The notes below the pieces were generated by a model that was not told the DNA's origin, ran no database searches, and was given only the letters and a program-made list of their open reading frames with translations. 50,556 nucleotides of DNA from Pseudomonadota bacterium (lineage in GTDB: Bacteria > Pseudomonadota > Gammaproteobacteria > Burkholderiales > Rhodocyclaceae), in assembly GCA_018241695.1 (NCBI GenBank), contig JAFEDH010000003.1:1-50556 (forward strand), written 5' to 3'. Of this stretch, positions 42,317-50,480 are shown in pieces (within the stretch, counting starts at the first letter, position 1; each line of letters starts with the position of its first letter). The position numbers and the translations under genes were made by a program.

Positions 42317-43072
42317 TCAGAATTTGGCTTCGCGTTTTTCGACGAAGGCCTGGCGGGTTTCAGCGGAATCCTTGCTCATGTAGGCCTGGAGCGTGAAGCC
42401 CTGCTCCCAGCGATATTTGTCTTCCAGATTTCCGTCTTCGATACCGTTCAGGGCTTCCTTGGCGATGCGGATCATGGCCGGACTCTTGGCGGCAATCTTG
42501 CGGGCAATCTCGAAGGCAGTGTCACGCAGCTGGTCCTTGGGTACCACTCGTTCGATGGCGTTGAGGCGATGGGCTTCGGTAGCGGAAATCATGTCACCGG
42601 TGAAGAACAGGTAACGAACCTTCTGTGTGCCGAACATGCGCTGCAAGTGGGCAGCGCCGCCCATGGCCCCCCGGTCCACCTCTGGCAGGCCGAAGCTGGC
42701 GCATTCGGAGGCAACCACGACATCCGCTGCACCACAGATACCGATGCCACCCCCCAGGACAAAGCCGTGGACTGCGGCGATCACGGGGACCTTGTTGCGA
42801 TGCACTGCCTTGAAAGTGGCGTAGTTGCCGGCATTCACCGACACGATCAGGCTATCGTCGGAAGCAAGTTCCTTGATGTCCACGCCGGCGCAGAAGCCGC
42901 GCCCTTCACCCCGGATCACGATCACACGGACTTCGGGCCGGTTGCCAAGGGCTTCGATTTCAGCCGCCAGACCGTTCCAGCCAGCGGCATTGAGGGCATT
43001 GACGGGGGGGCGGTCGATGACAACCTCGGCGATGCCATCGGAATGAATGGTGCTGGTGAATTGCTTGCTCAT
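42317..43072 (-). CDS. echA20: Enoyl-CoA hydratase family, EchA20-like
   Basis: A 251-residue crotonase. From the ATG at 43072: EVVIDRPPVNALNAAGWNGL, then GEGRGFCAGVDIKEL and AAVHGFVLGGGIGICGAADVV (oxyanion hole), with FGLPEVDRGAMGG beyond. The two acidic residues of true hydratases are altered: Asp139 lies within EVDRGAMGG. EchA20 (Rv3550) opens the last steroid ring by hydrolysing a cyclic beta-diketone CoA ester, and sits beside ipdAB, as here. Reaction assignment is inferred from synteny and length. Confidence 0.8.
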   Translation of the reverse strand: MSKQFTSTIHSDGIAEVVIDRPPVNALNAAGWNGLAAEIEALGNRPEVRVIVIRGEGRGFCAGVDIKELASDDSLIVSVNAGNYATFKAVHRNKVPVIAAVHGFVLGGGIGICGAADVVVASECASFGLPEVDRGAMGGAAHLQRMFGTQKVRYLFFTGDMISATEAHRLNAIERVVPKDQLRDTAFEIARKIAAKSPAMIRIAKEALNGIEDGNLEDKYRWEQGFTLQAYMSKDSAETRQAFVEKREAKF

Positions 43073-43159
43073 GGCGGTTCCCTGAATATCGGTCACGAGT
43101 GAAAATTCATCCGGGCCGCCGCACACCTGAAAGCGGCAACGACCCGGGCCGTTTCTGCC

Positions 43160-43963
43160 TTACGCGGCCGGACGAATACCCGGCGGGTTGCCCTTGAGCT
43201 GAGCTCCACGCAGATTATGGGGATCCATTTTGGCGATGACTGCCATCTGCTCGGCCGTGGGATGTGTGGTCTCACCCAGGTTATCCGCCTTCAACAAGGG
43301 GAATCCGGTGTTGTCCTGGACTTCCTCGAAGCCCACGCCCGGGTGCAGGGAGCGCACACGGCACGCACGATCCGGGCCTTCGAAATCCAGCACGCAAAGG
43401 TTGGTGATGATGCGACGGATATCCATCAGATCGCGCCGCACGCCCTTCTCCCAGCGCTCTTTCTTGAAACCGACACCCGAAACCATATCCACCTCGCCGG
43501 CCACGAGGGCACGGGAATTGTGATTGGGCACGAAGAAGGAGTTGATATGGTTGATGCTGTTGCCAGGCAGCCCGCGCACACCGAGCATCGCAACCTTGGG
43601 TTTTTTGTAATCTCCCCCCACCACGGACAGATTGCTCTGCCCCCAGCGATCGATCTGGGTCGGGCCAATCATGGCATGGCGCAAGCCACCCCAGACGCAT
43701 TCAAAAACCCGGTCGAAGCCCATATAGCCTTCATACTTGGGAACGTAGTCCCCACGCGGCCCGAGGGGAATGGGTTCGGACACCAGAAAAGCCTCGCTGT
43801 CCGTCATCAGCAGTTCCGGGCTGTGGGTCAGCTTGGCCAGGCTCGCGCCGATGCGGGGAATGACACCGATGCCGGAAGCCAATATTTCACCGTTCCCGCG
43901 CCAGGCCTCGGAGGCGGCAACGATCATCAGTTCGGCCAGTGTAAATTCAACGTGTTGGCTCAT
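43160..43963 (-). CDS. ipdB: IpdB, CoA-transferase-fold beta subunit (COCHEA-CoA hydrolase)
   Basis: A 267-residue beta chain of the CoA-transferase family. It starts FTLAELMIVAASEAWRGNGEI and has SEPIPLGPRG and WGGLRHAMIGPTQIDRWGQSN. IpdAB hydrolyses the C ring of COCHEA-CoA rather than moving CoA. In actinobacteria IpdB lacks the catalytic Glu of true transferases; no SENG-like motif is visible here, which fits. It follows ipdA by 23 bp. A generic glutaconate CoA-transferase beta subunit is the alternative name. Confidence 0.86.
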   Translation of the reverse strand: MSQHVEFTLAELMIVAASEAWRGNGEILASGIGVIPRIGASLAKLTHSPELLMTDSEAFLVSEPIPLGPRGDYVPKYEGYMGFDRVFECVWGGLRHAMIGPTQIDRWGQSNLSVVGGDYKKPKVAMLGVRGLPGNSINHINSFFVPNHNSRALVAGEVDMVSGVGFKKERWEKGVRRDLMDIRRIITNLCVLDFEGPDRACRVRSLHPGVGFEEVQDNTGFPLLKADNLGETTHPTAEQMAVIAKMDPHNLRGAQLKGNPPGIRPAA

Positions 43964-43986
43964 TTATTCGTTCTCCTGTCCGCACA

Positions 43987-44862
43987 TCAGAAAATGGGCA
44001 TGGGCAACTTGCCGATGGTTTCGGCGCCACCATTTTTCGCCAGATACTCGGTTTCGGTACAGGCGACGAATTCCTTGACATAGTTTGCCCAGCCAGACTC
44101 TTCGGAAGCGCTGGCGTTGTATTTCTTCAGATGAGCCAGATCCCATCCGTAATCGGGGCCGCAGTATGTCGGGTGAGCTCCACAGGGCGCATGGACCACC
44201 CCTGTGACCAGATAGCGCTCAAAGAGATTGAAGCGGACGGCATGGGTATCAAGCGCGAACTTATCCACCACCCTCTCGGCACTGACGTAGCAAGCATCCG
44301 CCGCGCGGGCAAAGAGATTGTCAAACAGCGGATCGGCGCTGGTGATCAGGGTATTGCCCAGTTTGTCGGCCTCGTTCACATGGATCAGCGCAACATCGAG
44401 CTTGAGCGCCGGCATGGCCAGCAGTACCTCGCCATCCGCATAGGGTGACTGGATGGTCTTGAGGTGAGGGTTGTGCTTCACCACGTCGGTGGCCAGACCA
44501 CAGCGGGTAGGCAGGAAAGGCATACGCATGCCGGCGGCACGCAAGCCCCATTCGAACATGCCCTCATCCACTTCGAATACCTCCAGGGTGCCGGCTTCAC
44601 GGGCCTTGCGGAAGTAGGGTTCGAGAGGAATCGGATCCATGGTGGCAAAGCCAAAAATCAGTTTCCTGACCTTTCCGGCGGCGCAAAGCATGCCAACCTC
44701 GGGGCCACCATAGGCAACGATGGTCAGATCCTTGAGGTTGGAGCGGAGGATTTCACGCACGATGGCCATGGGCTTGCGCCGGGGGCCCCAGCCGCCGATA
44801 CCGATGGTCATGCCGTCGCGCAAGCGGGCGACAACCTCGGTGGCGGAGAGTTGCTTGTTCAT
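43987..44862 (-). CDS. ipdA: IpdA, CoA-transferase-fold alpha subunit (COCHEA-CoA hydrolase)
   Basis: A 291-residue alpha chain, nearly the length of mycobacterial IpdA. ATEVVARLRDGMTIGIGGWG opens the fold and the CoA region; VDEGMFEWGLRAAG, FLPTRCGLATDV and KLDVALIHVNEADKLGN follow. With IpdB it hydrolyses the diketone ring of COCHEA-CoA. SD GGAG stands 9 to 10 bases before the ATG at 44862. It is the first gene of the long reverse-strand cluster; its promoter is in the shared interval with kshA. Confidence 0.87.
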   Translation of the reverse strand: MNKQLSATEVVARLRDGMTIGIGGWGPRRKPMAIVREILRSNLKDLTIVAYGGPEVGMLCAAGKVRKLIFGFATMDPIPLEPYFRKAREAGTLEVFEVDEGMFEWGLRAAGMRMPFLPTRCGLATDVVKHNPHLKTIQSPYADGEVLLAMPALKLDVALIHVNEADKLGNTLITSADPLFDNLFARAADACYVSAERVVDKFALDTHAVRFNLFERYLVTGVVHAPCGAHPTYCGPDYGWDLAHLKKYNASASEESGWANYVKEFVACTETEYLAKNGGAETIGKLPMPIF

Positions 44863-45199
44863 CAGGGGATTCTCCTCGTATGGGGTTGAGACAATACCTG
44901 GATGGGAAACCGGCACGACGGCAAGCTGGCTATTCTGCCGGAAACGCCACCATCCTAGCCGGGATTTTCGGATTTATGGAAATGCCTTGCAGGGAAAAAT
45001 TGCCTGCGGGGACGATGCTCGCTTGACGCCCCGATTTGGAAAGCCCCCCCAGCCTGGATTTGCGTTAAATCAAGAAAATTCAAAATCCAAACATCCTCAA
45101 GCCGATTTTAGCGCACCCTCTCCTCCGAACGGACGATTCTGTCATTCGCTCCCCTCTAAAAAATGAGGGCTCGTTATTTTTTCAAGGAGGAGTAACACC
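44863..45199. other. Divergent control region between ipdA and kshA
   Basis: A 337-bp non-coding interval that must hold both cluster promoters. GCAGG 44989-44993 pairs with CCTGC 45003-45007; CGGGG 45007-45011 with CCCCG 45029-45033; CCCTC 45152-45156 with GAGGG 45165-45169 (A-rich loop), the last just before the kshA ribosome-binding site. A TTGACG at 45023-45028 resembles a -35 without a good -10. AT-rich patches (about 45060-45090) suit promoters. No KstR-like TetR operator was recognised. Confidence 0.5.
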
Positions 45200-46273
45200 A
45201 TGGATCATGCGAAGATTATCAGCGGCCCCCTGCCAGAACGTTATGCCCGTGGCTGGCATTGTGTCGGCCCGGCCCTCAAATTCAAGGATGGCAAACCCCA
45301 CACCGTAGATGCCTTCGGTACCCGGCTGGCGGTCTTCCAGAGCACCGATGGCAAGCTCAACGCCCTGGATGCCTGGTGCCCGCACATGGGGGGCGATCTG
45401 AGCCACGGCCGCATCAAGGGCGATACCGTGGTCTGTCCTTTCCACGGATGGGGCTTCGGCACCGATGGCAAGGTCAAGGAAATTCCGTATTGCGAGCGGC
45501 TTCCGCCCAAGGCCAAGGTCGCCAAGTGGCCTACTCTGGAAGTGAATGAATCCCTATATGTCTGGCACGACGCCGACGGCGGCGCCCCTATCCCCGGTCA
45601 GGAAATTCCCCAGATCGAACAATTGCTGACCCCCGAGTTCTCTGAAGTCCGCTGGGCCGAATTCGCTATCGCGACCAACAACCGCGAACTGGTCGACAAT
45701 ATTTCCGACCTCGGTCACTTCGACGAAACCCACCAGTCCCGCTGCGAGTATTTCGCCAACCTCTTCGATGGCCACAAGGCAACCCAGGTGATGATCAGCA
45801 CCTCCCGCATCATCACCACCGAGAAACAGGCCCCGCTGTCCACGCATGCCACCTACTTCGGCCCTGCCGTACTGCTGGTGGAACTGGTCGGTGAATGGAA
45901 TGGGAACAAGATTGAAACGGTCTACATCCTGGCCAACACCCCGGTGACCCAGAATTCCATGACCATTCACTTCGGTGTTGCCGTCAAGCATCAGGCGCAT
46001 CTGAGCAAGGCGGAAAATCAGGCCATGGTGGATCAATGGGTCCGTCTGCAGCAGGAAGCACTGACCACCGACGTCGCGATCTGGAGCAACAAGGTGCGGA
46101 TCGACAACCCGATCCTGTGCGAATCCGATGGCAACATCTACCACGCCCGCAAGTGGTACGACCAGTTCTTCCAGCCCATCGACAAAATCGATCCCGAGTC
46201 CGTCAAGCATCTGGAGTATGAAAAGAACTTCGGCTATGCCGGTCCGGCACCCCAGCGTCGCCATCTGCGCTGA
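45200..46273 (+). CDS. kshA: 3-ketosteroid 9alpha-hydroxylase oxygenase component KshA
   Basis: A 357-residue Rieske non-haem iron oxygenase. The Rieske cluster is WCPHMGGDLSHG ... VVCPFHGWG (C60, H62, C79, H82) and the mononuclear iron site is NISDLGHFDETHQ (D170, H173, H178). KshA hydroxylates C9 of 1,4-androstadiene-3,17-dione-type steroids, after which ring B opens spontaneously to a 9,10-seco product. The very strong SD AAGGAGG is 9 bases before the ATG. The only forward gene in the cluster, divergent from ipdA, and separated from udg by a 13-bp-stem terminator. Confidence 0.9.
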   Translation: MDHAKIISGPLPERYARGWHCVGPALKFKDGKPHTVDAFGTRLAVFQSTDGKLNALDAWCPHMGGDLSHGRIKGDTVVCPFHGWGFGTDGKVKEIPYCERLPPKAKVAKWPTLEVNESLYVWHDADGGAPIPGQEIPQIEQLLTPEFSEVRWAEFAIATNNRELVDNISDLGHFDETHQSRCEYFANLFDGHKATQVMISTSRIITTEKQAPLSTHATYFGPAVLLVELVGEWNGNKIETVYILANTPVTQNSMTIHFGVAVKHQAHLSKAENQAMVDQWVRLQQEALTTDVAIWSNKVRIDNPILCESDGNIYHARKWYDQFFQPIDKIDPESVKHLEYEKNFGYAGPAPQRRHLR

Positions 46274-46299
46274 TCGGTAGCAGGATCGAGTTGTAAATG

Positions 46300-46329
46300 C
46301 AGGAAGGGCGGGGAATCCCGCCCTTCCTG
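46300..46329. terminator. Strong hairpin terminator after kshA
   Basis: CAGGAAGGGCGGG at 46300-46312, loop GAAT, CCCGCCCTTCCTG at 46317-46329: a perfect 13-bp stem, 26 bp after the kshA stop. T tract is weak. It can serve the convergent udg gene as well. Confidence 0.75.
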
Positions 46330-46371
46330 TCTCGTTCTGGATTCCCGATCCGGAACGTCAGGGCAGAAAAC

Positions 46372-47106
46372 TCAGGCCCCAGCCTTGATTTCGGCCATGG
46401 TCCGCCGGGCGAGAACCAGATCCTCCCATGCCTTCGCCTTATCTTCCGGCTTTCGCAGCAGATAGGCCGGGTGATAGGTGACGATCACCGGAATGCCCTG
46501 GCATTCGTAAACGCGGCCTCGTGCGCCCGTGATCTTCACTTCCTTTTGCAGCAGGGTCTGCGCGGCCGGTCGCCCCAGGGCCACGATCAGCCGGGGACGG
46601 ATCAGCTCGATCTGCCGGACCAGGAATGAACGGCACGCCGCCACTTCGTCCGGCTCCGGGGTGCGATTGCCGGGTGGCCGGCATTTGACGGCATTGGCGA
46701 TGTAGACACCCTCGCCCCGTTTGAGATCAATAGCTGCCAGCATGGCATCCAGGAGCTTGCCGGCCTGGCCGACGAAGGGCTCTCCACGCTCGTCTTCCTC
46801 CGCCCCCGGACCTTCTCCCACAAATAACCAGTCTGCTTGAAGATCCCCCACGCCCAGCACCGCCTGCTTGCGGGTGGCACCCAGTGTGCAGTCGCGGCAT
46901 CCGGCCACGGCGGTGATCAGTGCCGGCCAGTCCATATTGGTGATGGAGGTAGCCCGTAGAGATTGATCCTGCGGGATGGGATCAACAGATAGCGCGAGGC
47001 CGGATACGGGGGGCAGCGGGAGAGCTTCGGCTGCTTCCGGGCGATCACGCAATTTCCAGACAGGCCCCAATCCCATTTCCTTGAACAAACGATTGCGGCG
47101 GCTCAT
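46372..47106 (-). CDS. Uracil-DNA glycosylase, family 4 (Fe-S type)
   Basis: A 244-residue family 4 UDG that excises uracil from DNA. After a 70-residue low-complexity N-terminus, CRDCTLGATRKQAVLGVGD gives two Fe-S cysteines, and FVGEGPGAEEDERGEPFVG and GKLLD the active-site region; NAVKCRPPGNRTPEP has another Cys; RLIVALGRPAAQTLL and VTYHPAYLLR (His) complete the fold. The longer N-terminus is usual in betaproteobacteria. Coupled to rimI through an ATGA overlap. Confidence 0.88.
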   Translation of the reverse strand: MSRRNRLFKEMGLGPVWKLRDRPEAAEALPLPPVSGLALSVDPIPQDQSLRATSITNMDWPALITAVAGCRDCTLGATRKQAVLGVGDLQADWLFVGEGPGAEEDERGEPFVGQAGKLLDAMLAAIDLKRGEGVYIANAVKCRPPGNRTPEPDEVAACRSFLVRQIELIRPRLIVALGRPAAQTLLQKEVKITGARGRVYECQGIPVIVTYHPAYLLRKPEDKAKAWEDLVLARRTMAEIKAGA

Positions 47107-47588
47107 GGCCTGATTCCTTCGGTTTCCCTTGAGATGGAAGCCAGATCGCGTGCCATTACCAGGGCATCCTCACGACCACCATGAGCCGGATAGTAGTCAC
47201 GGCGCCGACCAATCTGAACGAAACCACGCCGTTCATAGAGCCGGCGTCCTGTGGTATTGCTGGGCCGCACCTCAAGAAACATTCGCAAGGCCCCCTGGGC
47301 CAGAGCATCCATCATGAAAAAGTCCAGCAGACGCGCTCCCAGTCCCTGCCCCTGACGCTCGGGAATCACGCTGATATTGAGTAGTTGGGCTTCCTCCAGT
47401 ACTGGCATCACCACGCCGTAGCCCCTCATATCATCACCCTCGCGCAGAATCCAGGCCCGGTAGCCGGCCGCGAGCGAGTCGACAAAATTCCCCCGGGTCC
47501 AGGGAAAGGGATAGATGCGGTTCTCGGCCCGCATCACCGCGTCCAGATCACCCCCGGTCATGGCATGAAAGGTGAAGGATGACGTCAC
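47103..47588 (-). CDS. rimI: Ribosomal protein bS18-alanine N-acetyltransferase RimI
   Basis: A 161-residue GNAT acetyltransferase. The GTG at 47588 overlaps the tsaB stop (GTGA), and from it the protein reads TSSFTFHAMTGGDLDAVMRA. Acetyl-CoA motif ISVIPERQGQGLGARLLDFF and the C-terminal RLYERRGFVQIGRRRDYYP are typical of RimI, which acetylates the N-terminus of S18. tsaB-rimI-udg is a common operon. Confidence 0.87.
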   Translation of the reverse strand: MTSSFTFHAMTGGDLDAVMRAENRIYPFPWTRGNFVDSLAAGYRAWILREGDDMRGYGVVMPVLEEAQLLNISVIPERQGQGLGARLLDFFMMDALAQGALRMFLEVRPSNTTGRRLYERRGFVQIGRRRDYYPAHGGREDALVMARDLASISRETEGIRP

Positions 47589-48277
47589 GCCCGGCCTCCC
47601 CTGGCAAGGCGCTCGGCAGTCGTCAGCGCAACCTTGTCGCGTATGTAAAGAGGCGCTGCCTGTGATGCAGGCAAGCCTTCCCCGGCAGCCAGACGTGGCG
47701 CCGCCAGGGTGGCAACCGACGCCGCTGTTGGCAACCAGAGGGGTTCCGTTGAGACAAGGCAGGTGCCGAGACGCGCACTCAGGACCGGGCCATACACGGC
47801 GAAGCCGTCGCCACATCCGGTCCAGCCCTCTCCCGCCGGGACAGGGGCCGCATCGGGAGTGGTTACCGTTGGCGCCTGCACCTCCACGAGCCGGGAAGCC
47901 TCTAGGGCATAGCAGGCGCTATAGACCTCACCCATCCGCGCATCAAGGCAGGCGTAAACCCGGCGCCGGCCACTTGCCAGCGCCAGCGCCTCCAGGGAAC
48001 CCACCGGCAAAACGGGCAGATCGGCACCAAAGGCCAGCCCCTGGGTAATGCCGCAGGCCAGGCGTAAACCGGTAAAGCTTCCGGGACCGGCGCCAAAGGC
48101 GATACCGTCCAGCCGGGGAAGGGTAAGTTCCGCCTCCGCCAGTAATTCGCGGACCCAGGGCAGAATCCGGTCCGAGCCGCCATTGATCTGGTCCTGATGG
48201 CGTTCGAGCAGGGCACCATCCCGCCACAGGGCTACGGACAGGAGGCGGGTGGAGGTTTCGAGAGCGAGAAGATTCAC
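47585..48277 (-). CDS. tsaB: tRNA threonylcarbamoyladenosine biosynthesis protein TsaB
   Basis: A 230-residue ASKHA-fold partner of TsaD in t6A37 tRNA modification. N-terminus LLALETSTRLLSVALWRDG, then GIAFGAGPGSFTGLRLACG and KARMGEVY-like DARMGEVYSACYAL. It has the lone N-terminal actin-like domain expected. First gene of the coupled tsaB-rimI-udg operon. Confidence 0.92.
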   Translation of the reverse strand: MNLLALETSTRLLSVALWRDGALLERHQDQINGGSDRILPWVRELLAEAELTLPRLDGIAFGAGPGSFTGLRLACGITQGLAFGADLPVLPVGSLEALALASGRRRVYACLDARMGEVYSACYALEASRLVEVQAPTVTTPDAAPVPAGEGWTGCGDGFAVYGPVLSARLGTCLVSTEPLWLPTAASVATLAAPRLAAGEGLPASQAAPLYIRDKVALTTAERLARGGRA

Positions 48278-48413
48278 CTGTCGATTTTACCCGGCCCCGA
48301 GGCTACGGACAGGGCAAAGACAGTGCCGGACTTTCATGGTGACCACCGGCGGAATCGTACCCATGTGAGCGAAGGAATACCCTGGTCCGAGTCCGTGCGG
48401 GTACGCAAACGTA

Positions 48414-48436
48414 ATGGGGCCATAATCCGGCCCCAT
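48414..48436 (+). promoter_or_regulatory. Hairpin overlapping the MFS transporter start codon
   Basis: ATGGGGCC at 48414-48421, loop ATAATCC, GGCCCCAT at 48429-48436. The 3' arm includes the first two bases of the ATG at 48435. This 8-bp GC-rich stem would hide the start in mRNA, and no SD is visible. CATAAT at 48421-48426 could be a -10, giving an almost leaderless transcript. Confidence 0.4.
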
Positions 48437-49733
48437 GGATATCAGCCCCCCACCCCGCTATCGCCGGGTCGCTCTCGCAGCCTGCTTCGGCACTTTTCTC
48501 GAATGGTACGATTTCCTCACCTTCGCCAGTCTGTCCACGATCTTCGGTCAGATATTCTTTCCTTCTGCTGACCCCATGACCGGTCTGCTGGCCAGTCTTG
48601 CCACTTTCGGTGTTGGCATGGTGGTGCGGCCTCTCGGTGCGGCATTGTTTGGATCCCTGGGCGATCGCTATGGGCGACGCATGTCGTTCATCGCCACGAT
48701 CGCCCTGATGGGAAGTGCAACCTTCGCCATCGGATTGCTGCCCACCCACCAGCAGGCCGGCGTCTTTGCCCCCCTGCTGCTGGTGATGTTGCGTTTGCTG
48801 CAGGGTTTGGCGATGGGGGGAGAAATCGGTGGCGCCATTGTTTACCTGACCGAACACGCTCCGGTCAGGCTGCGCGGCACCTACACCAGCGTGCTGCAAC
48901 TGATGGGGCCACTGGGAGTGATGGCCTCTTCCTTCCAGATCCTGCTCCTGCAGGACAGGCTCAGCCCGCAGGCATTTCTTGACTGGGGCTGGCGAGTCCC
49001 CTTCCTGGTATCCGCCCTGCTGCTTCTCGCGTCTCTGAGGACCCGTATGGCCTTGCACGAATCGCCCGTTTTCACCGAACTCAAGGCCCGAGGCAATCTG
49101 GCCCGCACCCCGTTGCGGGACTGCCTCACGGACCCGCACACCCGGCTGCGCATGATTCTGCTTTTCTGCTGTATTTCGGCCGGTGGTTCCCTGCTTTTCT
49201 TCTCTTCCCAGGTCTATGCCGGCGTATTTCTCAAGACCATCGCGGGGATGGATCCGGTCCAGACTGGTCGCCTCACGCTGCTCGCCACTCTGGCGCTGTT
49301 TCCACTAACCATTCTGGCCGGCTGGGTCTCGGATCGTTTCGGACGGCGGCCGGTACTCCTCGGCGGGCTGGTCATCGGCGCCCTGGGTTTGCTGCCGGTC
49401 TTCGCCGGCCTCGTCCGGGTCAGCCCCCTGTCCTGGCCGACCACGGCGCTGCTGCTGATCCCCGTCTTCGCCCTGGCCCTGGTGACAGGGCCGCAGACCG
49501 CGGCCGTGGCCGAACTGTTTCCGGCCCGTACACGGTACTCGGCCGTGGCCCTGCCCCACAATCTGGCTGCGGGATGGATCGGCGGCATGTCCCCCTTCAT
49601 GGTGACGTGGATCGGCAAGACCAGTGGCATTCCCCTGATGGGGCTGCTCTATCCAACCCTGCTGCTGGCGGTCGGAGCGCTGCTGGCCTGGCGCTTTCTG
49701 CCCGAAACACGGGGAGTGGATCTGCATGAATAA
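48435..49733 (+). CDS. MFS transporter, metabolite:H+ symporter (MHS) type
   Basis: A 432-residue 12-helix transporter. The MHS pattern is clear: ACFGTFLEWYDFLTFASL in TM1, PLGAALFGSLGDRYGRRMSF between TM2 and TM3, RLLQGLAMGGEIGGAIVYLTEHAP in TM4-5, and AGWVSDRFGRRPVLL between TM8 and TM9. Members move small organic acids or betaine with protons; the substrate here is unknown. The stop is read through by the next gene's start, 8 bp inside. Confidence 0.86.
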   Translation: MDISPPPRYRRVALAACFGTFLEWYDFLTFASLSTIFGQIFFPSADPMTGLLASLATFGVGMVVRPLGAALFGSLGDRYGRRMSFIATIALMGSATFAIGLLPTHQQAGVFAPLLLVMLRLLQGLAMGGEIGGAIVYLTEHAPVRLRGTYTSVLQLMGPLGVMASSFQILLLQDRLSPQAFLDWGWRVPFLVSALLLLASLRTRMALHESPVFTELKARGNLARTPLRDCLTDPHTRLRMILLFCCISAGGSLLFFSSQVYAGVFLKTIAGMDPVQTGRLTLLATLALFPLTILAGWVSDRFGRRPVLLGGLVIGALGLLPVFAGLVRVSPLSWPTTALLLIPVFALALVTGPQTAAVAELFPARTRYSAVALPHNLAAGWIGGMSPFMVTWIGKTSGIPLMGLLYPTLLLAVGALLAWRFLPETRGVDLHE

Positions 49734-50109
49734 ACAACCGCCGTGCCCCTGCGGCAGCGGGAAAACCTACGCCATCTGCTGCGCCCCCTTGCACCAGGGC
49801 AGACCCGCCGCCAGCGCCGAAGCCCTGATGCGCAGCCGCTACTGTGCCTACGTCCTGATGCTGGAGACGTATCTGCGGGCAACCTGGGATGCTGCGACCT
49901 GTCCCGGCGATCTGGCGTTATCCACAGAGCCGCGACCCAAGTGGACAGGGCTGGAAATCAGGGCCTATCAGGAAGCAGGCGATACAGCCAAAGTGGAATT
50001 CATCGCCCGTTACAAGCTGGGTGGGCGTGCCCACAGACTCCACGAGGTGAGCCGGTTCCGGCGCCAGGACGAGCGCTGGATTTATGTGGACGGTGAATTC
50101 GCCGCCTGA
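49726..50109 (+). CDS. YchJ family SEC-C motif protein
   Basis: A 127-residue protein with the N-terminal SEC-C zinc motif PCPCGSGKTYAICCAPLHQG, followed by the family block AEALMRSRYCAYV and an NTF2-like C-terminal half (ARYKLGGRAHRLHEVSRF). YchJ/UPF0225 proteins are of unknown function. It begins 8 bases inside the MFS gene and its 3' end overlaps the convergent PPOX gene by 28 bp. Confidence 0.85.
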   Translation: MNKQPPCPCGSGKTYAICCAPLHQGRPAASAEALMRSRYCAYVLMLETYLRATWDAATCPGDLALSTEPRPKWTGLEIRAYQEAGDTAKVEFIARYKLGGRAHRLHEVSRFRRQDERWIYVDGEFAA

Positions 50110-50480
50110 TCGAGGGTGATACAGATCAGGGCCCGGCGCTCATATCGGCCACCCAGCCGGGCAAAAAAATCCAGCAGCAGCATCTGCCAACCGTACTTGG
50201 CCCGCAGAGCGGCGTAGCCATCGGCCGGTACCTTCCCTGTTTCCACCCGCCCCCGGCCATCCTGCCAGTCACCCAGCGCCCTGCCACGTACATCGCAGGG
50301 CGCGACCCGCAGCCGAGCATTGTTACGCAAACGTTTGACCTTACCGGCGTCCCCTGCCGAGAACACGTACAGACAATCCCCGGCGGCCGCGAACCAGACC
50401 GGAGTTTCCACGATTCGGCCGTCCAGACGAAAGGTGGCCAGACTGAGATAGCGCGCCTGATCGAGTGTAATAGCCATCAT
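50082..50480 (-). CDS. Pyridoxamine 5'-phosphate oxidase-like (PPOX/F420-type) flavoprotein
   Basis: A 132-residue split-barrel protein from the ATG at 50480 or 50477. RYLSLATFRLDGRIVETPVW and RLRNNARLRVAPCDVRG are the pattern of small PPOX-class flavin or F420 oxidoreductases such as those of mycobacteria; the cofactor is not clear. It is complete, and its 3' end overlaps YchJ. The last 75 bases of the window before its start hold no other gene. Confidence 0.78.
   Translation of the reverse strand: MMAITLDQARYLSLATFRLDGRIVETPVWFAAAGDCLYVFSAGDAGKVKRLRNNARLRVAPCDVRGRALGDWQDGRGRVETGKVPADGYAALRAKYGWQMLLLDFFARLGGRYERRALICITLDQAANSPST

Noticed and set aside
45023..45051. Sigma70 promoter from TTGACG before kshA
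   Set aside because: At 17-bp spacing the -10 would be CCCCCA, so no promoter is called.
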